Shown: positions 9,705 through 19,214, counted from the first letter of the stretch. The stretch: 64,000 nt of DNA from CAVXNB01 sp963763085 (GCA_963763085.1 CAVXNB010000004.1:1178001-1242000), one strand, 5' to 3'. The notes: generated by a model from the letters alone, not told the origin. Made by a program: numbers and translations.

Positions 9705-10588
9705 CAGAAGATCCTCGGGTCGTTGATGGCCCCGGACGCCACGAGGTAGACGTAGAAATCGGTCACGACGATCGAGACCAGGGACAGCCAGGCGAACAGC
9801 TGGTGGTGCTTGTTCAGCGGCGTCGCGAGGTTCTTCCAGATCCAGTAGCCGAACGGGCGACTTCGAGAACGCCTCAGCGCCGCCGCCGCAGAGGTGGCGG
9901 CAGGCGTGGCAGCCGAGCTGTGTAGGCCCAGATGAAGACCGCATTCACGACGAAGATGAGCGTGCCGAGGCCCATCCCGACCCCGTCCGGGGAAGCGGAA
10001 CGCCGCGATCGCGTCCCAGGTCAAGATGCCCGGCGAAGACGACGCGCGAAGTACCAGAAGTAGCGGTGGATGTTCTGCAGGACCAGCGGGAAGCGGGTCT
10101 CGCCGGTGTAGCGGCTACGCAGCCCGCCGGGCTTGGTCGAGCCGGCGTCGGCGACGGTGCACGCCGGCGGCGAGAGCCAGAACGAGCGGTAGTAGGCCTT
10201 GCGGTAGTAGTAGCAGGTGAGCGCGGAAGCCGAGCGGGAAAGATCAGGATCAGGAGCGCCGGCGAGATCGTCCACCATGCGCCGGCGTGATCGGCCCCCA
10301 TCGCACCGCGGTCGGCGCAGTTCGCTGCGAGGCACGGCGAGTAGAGGGGCGAGAGGTAGTTGCGGCCGTGGTCGAGTCCGACGAAGTAGTTCCCGTTTCG
10401 GAAGGCGGCCCAGGTCGCGTAGACGATGAACGCCAGCAGCCCGAGCCCGGTGACGAGCGGGCTGCACCCACCAGCGGTCCTTGCGCAGCACCGTCGTCCA
10501 GCGGCGGCCCGGCCCTCGTGGCGCCGAGCCGGACCGGGACCGGCTGAGGTGCGGGCGCTGCCGGTGATGAGTCTTCGACGACGCTCAA
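9704..10588 (-). CDS. sdhC: Succinate dehydrogenase membrane anchor, mycobacterial Sdh1 type (multiple frameshifts)
   Basis: Single polytopic anchor protein replacing SdhC plus SdhD, as in mycobacterial Sdh1 (Rv0249c type). Across frames one reads LRKDRWWVQP, the first membrane span LVTGLGLLAFIVYATWAAF, SPLYSPCLAANC, CYYYRKAYYRSFWLSPPAC, LQNIHRYFWYFA, GCHACRHLCGG and the end YWIWKNLATPLNKHHQLFAWLSLVSIVVTDFYVYLVASGAI. From memory, the M. smegmatis Sdh1 structure has a Rieske-type [2Fe-2S] cluster inside this subunit; the Cys-His-x-Cys-Arg-His motif is a candidate ligand set. Start TTG at 10588 is tentative. Several indels break the frame. Confidence 0.8.
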
Positions 10589-10723
10589 TCAGGTGCCTCC
10601 GTCGGGGTTGCCTCCGTTCTACCGCACGTTCCGGCGAGCGGTGACCACGGCGGTTGTGCAGCTGAGGTCCATCCTTCCACCTGCGGCGCGCACGGTGCGA
10701 GTTCTCGGGCGTAGTCTCGCCTC
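10589..10723. promoter_or_regulatory. Divergent intergenic region between sdhC and the MoxR-type ATPase
   Basis: The 135 bases separate the minus-strand sdh operon from the plus-strand ATPase/VWA operon, so both promoters must lie here. No convincing -35/-10 pair or operator could be picked out by eye. Confidence 0.4.
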
Positions 10724-12223
10724 GTGCCCGAATCACTCGACCCGCAAGAGAGCCGTTCTCCCGCCAGGGGGCGCTCGACGTCCTCGGCCATGCGGCCGTC
10801 CCCGCCGTCCACGCTGGCCTCGACGCTCGGCGAGCTGCGCGCGTCCGGATGGCGCTCCGTCCCGGTCAAGGAAGAGATCCGCCGCAACGTGCTCGTTCGC
10901 GATCGCCGAGGGCAAGCCGGTCGTCGACGGGTCCTCGGCTACGAGGACACGCGTCCTGCCGGCAGCTCGAGCACGCGCTCATCGCCGGCCACGACGTGAT
11001 CCTCCTCGGCGAGCGCGGCCAGGCGAAGAGCCGCATCATCCGCTCGCTCGTCGACCTGCTCGACGAGTGGCTGCCGGTCGTCGCCGGGTCGGAGATCAAC
11101 GACGACCCGTACCAGCCGGTGTCTCGCGTACGCCCGTGAGCTCGTCGCCGAGCGCGGGCGAAGACACGCCGATCACCTGGGTGCACCGGAGCGAACGCTA
11201 CGGCGAGAAGCTGGCCACGCCGGACACCTCGATCGCCGACCTGATCGGCGAGGTCGACCCGATCAAGGTGGCCGAGGGCCGCTACCTCTCCGACGAGCTC
11301 ACGATCCACTACGGGCTCGTTCCACGCACGAACCGGGGGATCTTCGCCATCAACGAGCTGCCCGGACCTCGCCGAGCGCATCCAGGTCGGCCTGCTCGAC
11401 GTGCTCGAGGAGCGCGACGTCCAGATCCGCGGCCACAAGGTGCGCCTCCCGCTCGACATCCTGCTCGTGGCCTCGGCCAACCCGGAGGACTACACGAACC
11501 GGGGACGGATCATCACGCCGCTGAAGGACCGCTTCGGGGCGCAGATCCGCACGCACTACCCGCAGGACCTCGACACCGAGCTCACGATCGTCGAACAGGA
11601 GGCCCGCGTCTTCGACGACCCCGAGCGTCCGGCTCGAGATCCCCGAGTACATGTCCGAGATCGTCGGCGCGGGTCAGCCAGCTTGCCCGCGCGCAGCCCG
11701 AGGGTGAACCAGCACTCGGGCGTGTCGGTGCGCCTGAGCGTCGCCAACCACGAGACGCTCGGCGCCGCCGCCGTCCGCCGGGCGCTGCGGCACGGCGAGA
11801 CCGAGGCGGTCCCACGAGTGAGCGACCTCGACGGCTCTCGTCTCCTCGACGCTCGGCAAGCTCGAGATCGAGTCGCTCGAAGAAGGACGAGGACGAGGAG
11901 GTCGTCGACAAGCTCATCAACGCCGCCGTCCTCCAGACCTTCCGCGAGCACTGCCCGACCGAGACGCTCGGCCAGGTCGTCGGCGGCTTCGACGACGGCA
12001 AGGTCGTGCACGCCGGCCCCGACCTCTCGTCGGCGGACTACGTCGCGCATGCTGCGAGCGAACTTCCCGGCACTCCGTACGCCTGTCACCGTGCTCAGCG
12101 CGGGATCCGAGAGCCCGGCCGCGATCGCCAGCGCCGTCGAGCTCGTGCTGGACGGGCCTCCACCTGTCCAAGCGGCTCAACAAGGACGCCGCAGGGGCGC
12201 GGGCGACATACCGGGCGCGATAG
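10724..12223 (+). CDS. MoxR/magnesium-chelatase-subunit-I-like AAA+ ATPase (multiple frameshifts)
   Basis: AAA+ ATPase of the ChlI/MoxR group, expected to act as a chaperone-like remodelling factor with the VWA protein encoded next. The frame-corrected protein reads ASGWRSVPVKEEIRRN, VLGYEDT, the P-loop variant LLGERGQAKSRIIRSLVDLL, VAGSEINDDPYQPVS, the Walker B/sensor region NRGIFAINELPDLAERIQ and LDILLVASANPEDYTNRGRIITPLKDRFG. Start GTG at 10724 or ATG at 10790. It ends at TAG 12221-12223, nine bases before the next start. Several single-base breaks (for example near 10,900, 10,960, 11,130, 11,365, 11,630, 11,690 and 11,840). True magnesium chelatase is unlikely, as no chlorophyll genes are near. 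Confidence 0.82.
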
Positions 12224-12232
12224 GGCCGCGAC

Positions 12233-14359
12233 GTGGCGCACTTCCAGTACTCGCGTTGGGACGGCACTCAGGCCGGCTTCGACCTCGACGCGGACGCGAT
12301 CCTGTCGGAGATCAACGACGACCTGCTGTACCACGGCGACATCGGATCGGCGCTACGCCGGCTCCTGCAGCAGGGATTCAAGGACCGCAACGGCCGGCAC
12401 GTCGAGGGCATGCAGGAGCTGCTCGAGCGGATCCGTGAACGCAGGCGGCAGGAACGGGAGCAGCACGACCTCGGCGGCGTCTACGAGGACATCGCCAACG
12501 AGCTCAACGAGATCCTCGATCAGGAGCGTCAGGAGCTGGACCAGCTCGAGCAGGAGGCGCGCGACTCGGGCGACGAGCGGCGCCGCGAGGTGACCGAGAA
12601 CGTCGTCGGCGAGCGACGGGCGCAGCTCGGGCTGCTCCCTGAGGATCTCGCCGGCCAGCGTGCACGGGCTGCAGAGCTACGAGTTCGCCTCGACCGAAGC
12701 GCGGGAGCACTTCGAACAGCTCCTCGAGCGGCTGCGCGAAGAGGTCGTGCAGTCCTATCTCGACCAGCTGGCCGGGGCGGCGGCCGCGACGGGTCCCGAG
12801 GAGCGCGAGCACCTCCGCGACGCCCTCGACGCCCTCAACCGGATGATGGAGCAGAGGAGCGACGGGGGAGCCGCTCGACCCGAGCTTCGAGGAGTTCATG
12901 GGGAAGTTCGGCGACCTGTTCCCCGGCGATCCGAAGGACCTCGACGAGCTTCTCGAACAGCTCGCGCAACGGATGGCGGCGGCCTCGGCGATGCTGGCGT
13001 CGATGACGCCCCGGACAGCGGGCCCAGCTGCAGTCGCTCATGAACGAGCTGCTCGGCGACATGGATCTCTCCTGGCAGGTCAATCGGCTGGCGGGCAACC
13101 TCCGAGCGGCCTTCCCGGGCGAGCAGTGGGACCGGCGCATGTCGTTCAGCGGCGGCGAGGGACTCGGCATGGCCGAGACGACGGACATGTTCCAGCGCCT
13201 CGGCGACCTCGACCAGCTCGAGCAGATGCTGTCGGGGGCTCCCCAGCCGGGCGCGCTCGCCGAGATCGACCTCGACCGGGTCAGGGAGCTCGTCGGCCAG
13301 GACGCCTCCGCGTCGCTGGCGGAGCTCGCAGAAGCTGGCGAGGCGCCTCGAGGAGGCCGGCCTCGTCGAGCAGCGGGAGGGCCGGCTCGAGCTCACGCCG
13401 AAAGGACTTCGGCGAATCGGCCAGCGGGCGCTGGAGGACCTGTTCAAGCACCTCTCGCAAGGATCGCCTCGGCGGGCACGGGCTCGTCCGGATGGGCGTG
13501 GGCCACGAGCGTGCCGACGCCACCAAGCCCTACGAGCTGCGGCGACCCGTTCAACCTGCACATCGAACGGACGATGCGCAACGCGATCAGGCGGCAGGTG
13601 GCCGAGGGCGTGCTCGACCGCGCCGCCTCGGGGGCCGGCTGTCCGCCCGGCCGGCGGAGTCCGCCCTGGCGTGCAGGGTCGGCCCGGCCAGGGTCGGCCC
13701 GGCGTGCAGTTCCCGGTTCGGCTCAGCCCGGAAGACTTCGAGATCGAGCGGACCGAGTACCTGACCCAGTGCGCGACGGCGCTTCTCGTGGACCTGTCCC
13801 TGTCGATGCCGATGCGGGACAATTTCCTCGCCGCGAAGAAGGTCGCGACTCGCGATGCAGGCGCTCATCTCCGGCCAATTCCCGAGGGATTACCTGGCGA
13901 TCATCGGTTTCTCCGAGCGGGCACGGGAGATCCGGCCGGAGGAGCTGCCGGAGGTCTCGTGGGACTACGTCTACGGGACGAACATGCAGCACGCCCTGTT
14001 GCTGGCGCGGCGGCTGCTCGCGCCGCCACGACGGGACCCGCCAGATCGTCATGATCACCGACGGCGAGCCCACCGCTCATCTGCTCGAGGACGGCGAGGT
14101 CTTCTTCAGCTACCCGCCGGTGGCCGCGACGGTCGAGGCGACGCTGCAGGAGGTGCTGCGCTGCTCCCGGGACGGTATCCGCATCAACACGTTCGCCTTG
14201 GACGCCACCGGGCACCTGCGCAACTTCATCGAGAAGATCACGCAACTCAACCGCGGTCGGGCTTTTTTCACGACTCCAGACACGCTCGGGGACTACGTCC
14301 TCGTCGACTTCATCGAGAACCGCCGGCAGCAGGCGCACCGACATTCCCGCGGGGCGTGA
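12233..14359 (+). CDS. VWA-domain protein paired with the MoxR-type ATPase (multiple frameshifts)
   Basis: About 700 residues. The N-terminal two thirds is acidic and helical (FQYSRWDGTQAGFDLDADAILSEINDDLLYHGD and several coiled segments); the C-terminal third is a von Willebrand A domain with the metal-site motif DLSLS in LLVDLSLSMPMRDNFLAAK, and ITDGEPTAHL. This is the usual partner of the ATPase just upstream (BchD-like organisation). GTG start at 12233. Breaks are seen near 12,660, 12,870, 13,020, 13,330, 13,460, 13,640, 13,700, 13,850 and 14,030 (approximate); conserved sequence continues across all of them. Confidence 0.8.
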
Positions 14360-14438
14360 TCGGCCGATCCCCGCTGTAACCCGCCGGCGTCGCCGTGCCC
14401 GCCGTCGGTCGCTTTGCACGTTCCCGAAAAGATCCCTC

Positions 14439-14467
14439 TTGCATCAGATCGCGCGACGGTGCATGAT
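14439..14467 (+). promoter_or_regulatory. Possible sigma-70-type promoter for whiB
   Basis: TTGCAT at 14439-14444 and CATGAT at 14462-14467 are separated by 17 bases in an AT-richer stretch upstream of the whiB gene at 14524. Each hexamer matches consensus at four or five positions. Read by eye only. Confidence 0.35.
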
Positions 14468-14523
14468 AAATCGCAACCTTGTAACTACACGGTTGCGAGT
14501 CGTTAGGGGAGGGGGCGCCGGAG

Positions 14524-14802
14524 ATGGCACTCCAAGCATTGTTCGATGATGGTCTCGACCGCACCTGGCAGGGCCGTGCCAACTGCATGGGTGTCGACCC
14601 GGAGTTGTTCTTCCCGGAGCGCGGGGCGTCAACGCGCGAGGCGAAGGAGGTCTGCCGCGGTTGCGTGGTTCGCGAGGACTGCCTCGAGTTCGCGATCGCG
14701 AACGGTGAGAAGTTCGGCATCTGGGGCGGCATGAGCGAGCGGGAGCGGCGCAGAGTCCGGCGTGCCCGCGTGCTGGCTCAGATGGGTCCCGCAGCGTCCT
14801 GA
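14524..14802 (+). CDS. WhiB-family iron-sulfur transcriptional regulator
   Basis: 92-residue Wbl protein binding a redox-sensitive [4Fe-4S] cluster; these act by contacting the housekeeping sigma factor. The four cluster cysteines are visible as C in NCMGVDPELFFPE, CRGC, and C in REDCLEFAI; they are followed by GIWGGMSERERRRVRRAR, the glycine-rich turn and basic C-terminus. A GGGGAGGGG run lies about ten bases before the ATG. Monocistronic, followed by a hairpin. It resembles the WhiB2/WhiB1 groups but I cannot assign the subgroup. Confidence 0.93.
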   Translation: MALQALFDDGLDRTWQGRANCMGVDPELFFPERGASTREAKEVCRGCVVREDCLEFAIANGEKFGIWGGMSERERRRVRRARVLAQMGPAAS

Positions 14803-14804
14803 TC

Positions 14805-14819
14805 CGGGGCCAGGCCCCG
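14805..14819. terminator. GC hairpin between convergent whiB and formiminotransferase-like genes
   Basis: CGGGGCC-A-GGCCCCG forms a perfect seven-base inverted repeat immediately after the whiB stop and before the convergent gene's stop. There is no T-run, so it may act as a weak bidirectional terminator. Confidence 0.4.
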
Positions 14820-14836
14820 CCTGTCGGCCGTCCTCG

Positions 14837-15718
14837 TTACAGGGTGACGGCCCGCTCCACGAGCCGCGCCTCGATCGTGCGGTCCTCGGCCAGGTCGAGC
14901 TCGCTCCACCGCTGGCGGGGGGTTGCCGCCAGGATCGACGCCGGCACCAGCCCGACAAGCTCGGCGCGGGCGACCGGTGCCCGGCGGGAGACGAAGTCGA
15001 ACGCCTCGGCCGGCCCGTATTGCCAGGGCTCGACAAGGTTGCAGGAGACCTGAGCCTTCCCGCCGAGCTCGAGGCCGAGAGCTCTCACCTCCGTCCGGCG
15101 CATCGAGCGGGCGATCTCCCGGGCGAGCGCGACATCGTCGACGGCAAGCCACAGGTTGTACGCGACGAGCACGTCCCTTGCGCCGACACAACAGGCTCCC
15201 GCCGTGGGGTGAGGCGTAGTGGGGCCCGTGTCGGGTGATTCGGTGATGAAGGCCCGCCGGCGAACCTCCGGCAGGGAGCGCTCCGGTCCGTAGAGGAAGC
15301 ACGGAACGCCGAGCTCGGTTCCCGTATAGCTCGCGAACGCGTCCCGAGCGGCCAGCGCCGGCGCGAGGCTCACGGCCGCCGGCCCCGAAGCGCCGGCCGG
15401 AACTTCGCCCAGGACGCCGGTCCGGAGCGGCACGAACGGCACCACGTCGATCACCCCGAGTCGTGGGTGCGCGCCCGCATGATCATTGAGATCCAGGTGC
15501 TCGACGGCGGCGCCGGCGACTGCCCGGGCAGCGTCTTGCACATCCCGCCCGGCCAGAGTCAGAACGGACCGGTTGTGCCAGGGGTCGGTGTGGACGTCCA
15601 GGAGGCAGGAGCCCGCGGCGCGGGCGAGGGCGTCGATCGTGGCGCTAGCTGTCCCTTCGCTCACATTGATGACGCACTCAAGCGGGCGGAGCCCCGCCGG
15701 CGAAGCCACTTGTGGCAC
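14837..15718 (-). CDS. Glutamate formiminotransferase-like protein (FtcD N-terminal family)
   Basis: Related to the formiminotransferase domain that moves a formimino group from formiminoglutamate to tetrahydrofolate. Visible: LECVINVSEG at the start, DPWHNRSVLTLAG, NDHAGAHPRLGVIDVVPFVPL with the conserved histidines, PCFLYGPE, and LGLELGGKAQVSCNLVEP. At 293 residues it equals a stand-alone two-subdomain formiminotransferase without the cyclodeaminase part. Start GTG at 15718 is tentative. It lies downstream of a whiB gene on the same strand. No histidine-utilisation genes are near, so the true substrate is open. Confidence 0.8.
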   Translation of the reverse strand: MPQVASPAGLRPLECVINVSEGTASATIDALARAAGSCLLDVHTDPWHNRSVLTLAGRDVQDAARAVAGAAVEHLDLNDHAGAHPRLGVIDVVPFVPLRTGVLGEVPAGASGPAAVSLAPALAARDAFASYTGTELGVPCFLYGPERSLPEVRRRAFITESPDTGPTTPHPTAGACCVGARDVLVAYNLWLAVDDVALAREIARSMRRTEVRALGLELGGKAQVSCNLVEPWQYGPAEAFDFVSRRAPVARAELVGLVPASILAATPRQRWSELDLAEDRTIEARLVERAVTL

Positions 15719-15761
15719 CGCCCGACGGCGACGCGGGACAAGCTAAAGCCAGAAGTCCCGC

Positions 15762-16034
15762 TCAGTTCGGGCGAGTTGCGAGAAGCCGGCGATGGCGGGC
15801 GATGCGCCGGCGCTCGCGTTCGGAGGTTCCGCCCCAGACGCCATGGTCGATGTGATTCACCATTGCGTACTCGAGGCACGGCTCTTTGACTGGGCAGTCC
15901 GCGCAGATCCGCCGCGCCACTTCGACGCCCACTCCATCGCTCGGAAAGAACGTATCCGGAGGCACCTCCCGGCACTTTCCCCGACCCATCCACGAAGTGT
16001 CCACAACACCATTGTGACGTGTCCGGCGGCGCAT
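15762..16034 (-). CDS. WhiB-family iron-sulfur transcriptional regulator (second copy)
   Basis: 90-residue Wbl protein. Cluster cysteines are C in GRGKCREVPPDTFFP, CADC in ARRICADCPV and C in KEPCLEYAM, followed by GVWGGTSERERRRIARHRR. ATG at 16034 is chosen; a GTG 10 codons in would also work. It diverges from the serine protease gene at 16146. It differs from the first whiB in the insert between the first two cysteines and is probably a different subgroup. Confidence 0.92.
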   Translation of the reverse strand: MRRRTRHNGVVDTSWMGRGKCREVPPDTFFPSDGVGVEVARRICADCPVKEPCLEYAMVNHIDHGVWGGTSERERRRIARHRRLLATRPN

Positions 16035-16145
16035 TGTTACGCAAAACGAAACATTCGCAGCAAACCCTAAGGTTTTTTGCCGTAAGTCCTGCTCGCACGA
16101 GTGGCGGCTACCGTACCTCAGGTTCACGCCCGGTACATTGTGCGC

Positions 16146-17255
16146 ATGGTGCCAGGCGGCGCGGCCGACGGCGAGGACGGCCAGGGCGTCCAACAGGAGG
16201 ACGCTGCTGCGCCCCCTCCAGCCCCCGAATCCCCGTCGGAAGCGCCTGCCGAGAGCCCGACCCAGTCCCTCTACGGGCCGCCCGCGTACGGCTCGTCCCT
16301 CTACGGTCCGCCCCCGTATCGCGCACCGCAGTACGACCAACCTGTCTGGTCCGGGACACAATGGTCGCAGCCTCAATGGCCGCAAAGGTGGGGCTTCGAG
16401 GAGGTTCCGCGACCGAAAATAGCGAAACATCCTCCGCGCACCTTGCCCGGGTGGCTCGCTGTCGCCCTCGTCGCCGCACTCGTCGGCGCCCTCGCCGGCG
16501 GTGGCCTCGTCTCGGTGTTCGCGAGCCGCTCCCCGCAGACCATTGTCCGGGAGTACTTTCCTTCGACGCCCGTGAACGTCCGGACGGGCGACATCCAGGC
16601 GATCCTGGCGTCCGTACTGCCGGCTGTCGTCTCGATCGACACAAGCAGCTTCCGGGGCGCCGGCGGCGTGGCCGGCTTCGTGCAAGGCGCGGGGACGGGC
16701 ATGATCATCGAGCGGAGTGGCATCGTGCTCACCAACAACCACGTCATCGCCGGGGCCCAAACGGTAACGGTGACGTTGTACGGGCAGACGAAGCCGTGGC
16801 CTGCCAGGGTCATCGGCACCGACGCTCACAAGGACATTGCGCTCGTACAGATCGAAGGGCTCAAGGGCCAGTCGCTTCCGACAGTGCGGTTCGGAAACTC
16901 CAACACCTCACAGCAGGGCGACGGCGTTCTCGCGATCGGGAACGCCCTCGCGCTGGCCGGCGGCCCGACGGTCACCGAAGGCATCGTCTCGGCGGAGGAC
17001 CGGTCGCTCACCGCCACGACCGAGGACGGCACGGCCGAGAACCTGACCGGCTTGATCCAGACCGACGCACCGATAAACCCAGGCAACTCCGGAGGTCCGC
17101 TCGTCAATTCCTCCGGAGAGGTCGTGGCGATGAACACGGCCGTGGCGACCAGCTCGCGGGGCAACGCCCCGGCACAGAACGTCGGCTTTGCGATCGCAGT
17201 GGACGAGATCCGCGTCATCGTCGCCCAGATCCTCCAAGTCGCAGGCCTGCATTGA
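16146..17255 (+). CDS. Membrane-anchored trypsin-like serine protease (DegP/HtrA-type, no PDZ)
   Basis: Envelope protease. Residues 1-100 are a cytosolic Pro/Tyr-rich tail with repeated SLYGPPxY motifs, followed by one membrane span (LPGWLAVALVAALVGALAGG). The extracytoplasmic S1C domain has the full triad: His in VLTNNHVIAGA, Asp in DAHKDIALVQIEG, Ser in NPGNSGGPLVN. It stops right after the protease domain (VDEIRVIVAQILQVAGLH), so the PDZ domain usual in HtrA proteins is missing. ATG at 16146 is chosen because upstream sequence belongs to the divergent promoter. Followed 46 bases later by a small hypothetical gene. Confidence 0.9.
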   Translation: MVPGGAADGEDGQGVQQEDAAAPPPAPESPSEAPAESPTQSLYGPPAYGSSLYGPPPYRAPQYDQPVWSGTQWSQPQWPQRWGFEEVPRPKIAKHPPRTLPGWLAVALVAALVGALAGGGLVSVFASRSPQTIVREYFPSTPVNVRTGDIQAILASVLPAVVSIDTSSFRGAGGVAGFVQGAGTGMIIERSGIVLTNNHVIAGAQTVTVTLYGQTKPWPARVIGTDAHKDIALVQIEGLKGQSLPTVRFGNSNTSQQGDGVLAIGNALALAGGPTVTEGIVSAEDRSLTATTEDGTAENLTGLIQTDAPINPGNSGGPLVNSSGEVVAMNTAVATSSRGNAPAQNVGFAIAVDEIRVIVAQILQVAGLH

Positions 17256-17301
17256 CCCTTCCCCGGTACACTTCGCCCGGTTCCACCGCCAAGGAGACAC
17301 G

Positions 17302-17592
17302 ATGAGCTTGATCAACCCAGACGAGAACCAGCCGACCGAGCCACCCCGAGGCCACGTCCGGATGGTCTATCTCGGACCTGTTGCGCCCCACTGGGAGGTC
17401 GAGTCGGAGTTCGGCGATCGTGCGGTCATCGAGGAGTTCCGTCAGCGTGCGCTGGCGCGCCTCGTTCTGCTCCCACCCCACGATCCCCAGTTCCGTAGGA
17501 ATCGTGAGCGCATCGTCCGGGACGCGGAGCGCGAGAACCTCATCCTCGAATGGGACTTCGGCGTGCCGGAGGAAGAGGTGGCGCTCGCCTGA
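17302..17592 (+). CDS. Small hypothetical protein (96 aa)
   Basis: Not recognised. Hydrophilic 96-residue protein with a short N-terminal beta segment (HVRMVYLGPVAPHWEVESEFGD) and a charged helix (EEFRQRALARLVLL, then FRRNRERIVRDAERENLI). Coding is supported by AAGGAG six bases before ATG 17302 and by position behind the protease gene. The stop codon lies inside the first unit of the GC-rich repeat that follows. Confidence 0.65.
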   Translation: MSLINPDENQPTEPPRGHVRMVYLGPVAPHWEVESEFGDRAVIEEFRQRALARLVLLPPHDPQFRRNRERIVRDAERENLILEWDFGVPEEEVALA

Positions 17593-17676
17593 GGGGCGGG
17601 GGCGCCGGGTCGCCCGAGGGGCGGGGGCGCGGTCGCCTGAGGGGCGGGGGCGCGCGGTCGCCTGAGGGGCGGGGGA
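17584..17676 (+). repeat. Four imperfect tandem copies of a 22-25-bp GC-rich unit
   Basis: The unit is close to GGTCGCCTGAGGGGCGGG followed by GGCGC; four copies run from the last codons of the small hypothetical gene to 17676, with lengths varying by one to three bases. The first copy supplies the stop codon of that gene. It ends directly against the AT-rich element at 17678. Confidence 0.8.
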
Positions 17677-17677
17677 C

Positions 17678-17747
17678 TTTGTTTTCTTTTCCAAACTTGC
17701 TTCGGATCGAGATTGCGACTGGTCGCAAACTTTCGCGGAGGCAAGTT
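17678..17747. other. AT-rich intergenic element with nested hairpins (copy 1 of a 26-bp repeat)
   Basis: Positions 17678-17703 are a T-rich 26-base stretch that recurs with two mismatches at 31833-31858. From its 3' end an outer inverted repeat (AACTTGC 17694-17700, GCAAGTT 17741-17747) encloses a perfect inner hairpin TTGCGAC-TG-GTCGCAA (17713-17728). The composition is strikingly unlike the GC-rich surroundings. It could be a structured RNA, a terminator/attenuator or a protein site; function unknown. The rest of the gap to 17839 shows nothing clear. Confidence 0.6.
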
Positions 17748-17839
17748 GAACGCAAAATTCAATAACACCCCGCCCGCCGCCGCCCTCGGAGGGGCGGTGA
17801 AGCCGGCGTGGGCGGCTCGCGGCGTAGGCGGCTCGCGGC

Positions 17840-19214
17840 TTACTCGCTGGCGGAGCCGAGATTGATGCGGGCGAGCCACAGTCCCGGGGCGTCGACCTCG
17901 GCCGGCGTGGGTAGGTTCTCCTCGTTTATCCACATCCGTGCCAGGTCGAGCTCACCCGAGCGCTCGAGCACACCTTGCACGAACGCGGCGCCACGGTCGA
18001 TGTCCTCCTGATCCAAGTGCAGGCCGAACAAGGACTCTGCGACGCGCTCTCCTTCGCCGCGGCCGACGCGCCGCCGGCGCATGGCCTCGCCGATCGGGGC
18101 ATGGGAACCGATCAGGCGTGAGGCGACGACGGAGGTGACGTACTCCGAGTAGCCGGCGATCGCAGCCGTGAGGGAGGCGAGCTGTGCCCGAACCGTCTCG
18201 AGCTCGGGCGACGGGCCGGTGTCAGCGTCGCCGAGCAGAGACGGGTCGCCGATGATCTGGGAAAGGCCGGGGATCGCCCCCGGGTCGATGCCTTGAAGGA
18301 GTCCTTCCAGGTCGCGGGGATCAGGCCGAACGAGCTGCGCATGGGCCACTACGAGCTCCTCCAGCCGCTTCGCGACATGAGGCCGGGTGAGCACGGCGTG
18401 GAAAGCCATCTCGTGAGCGCAAAGCCACAAGCGCAGGTCGTCTTGCGGGAGGCTCCACTCTTCAGCCACCCGGTCGAGGTTGTCGATAACGACGAGTATC
18501 TCGCTCGACGGCGTGCGAGGCAGCGGCAGGTCGTACTGTCCGAGAGACCGTCGTGCGAGGTGTCCGACCACCGAGCCGACTTGCATGGCGGCCATTGCCG
18601 GCGCCATGGCCGAGGTCCAGCGCCCGATCATTTCGGCGAGACCGCCACTTTCCTCGTCGTCGTCCGCGTCTCCGACAGGAGCCGCCGTCTTGAAGGGATC
18701 CGGCTCACCGAGAAACGGATCCACCGGCATGGCGTCGTCGTCGCTCGCCGGAGCGCCAGTCTCGGACGGCCCGCCATCCGGTCTGCCGCCGGCGCTCGCA
18801 GCCGGCCCGAAGCCGAGTGGCCCGGCGGGCTCGGCGCCGGCCGTCGCGCTCGTGTCGGTCGTGGTCGTGAGCGCCGCAGCGAGTCGGTCGAGCAACGGCC
18901 GCCAAGCCTCCAGGCTCCTCCGGGCCCATTCGACCCGGGTCGTCGGAACGAGCTTGAGATTGGAGCCGGCGGGTGCGAGAACCATCCCGGTGACGTCCGC
19001 CACGTGCAACTCGGCAATCGCGCTCGAGCTCTTCGAGGCGAATGCGGCCGATGGGGTCGGGGTTGGGATCGGGCTCGTCGCCTGCGGCCACACTCGTCGC
19101 CAACTGGAATGCGAGCTCCCACTGCAACGGGCCTTCTGTTCGGATGAGCCGGAGGAGGTCGCCCAACATGTTGCGGAGGAAGTCGCCACCGCCCGAGGCG
19201 AGAGGATCACTCAC
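17840..19214 (-). CDS. Zinc-metallohydrolase-like protein, DUF2342 / F420-associated family (frameshift near 19,030)
   Basis: Actinobacterial family annotated as putative zinc-dependent hydrolase, function unknown. N-terminus MSDPLASGGGDFLRNMLGDLLRLI, then after a one-base shift near 19,030 AELHVADVTGMVLAP, WTSAMAPAMAAMQVGSVVGHLARRSLGQYDLPLP, IDNLDRVAEEWSLPQDDLRLWLCAHEMAFHAVLTRPHV. The metal-site motif reads HEMAF-H, so the histidine expected at position five of HExxH is Phe. A low-complexity Asp/Pro linker (about residues 115-165) is unusual. GTG start 19214. The frameshift leaves both sides conserved and is probably a sequence error. Confidence 0.75.

Noticed and set aside
10724..14359. True magnesium chelatase for chlorophyll synthesis
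   Set aside because: Only the I- and D-like subunits, in the MoxR-VWA arrangement; no ChlH or other pigment genes.
17584..17676. CRISPR array
   Set aside because: Units are contiguous without unique spacers and no cas genes are near.
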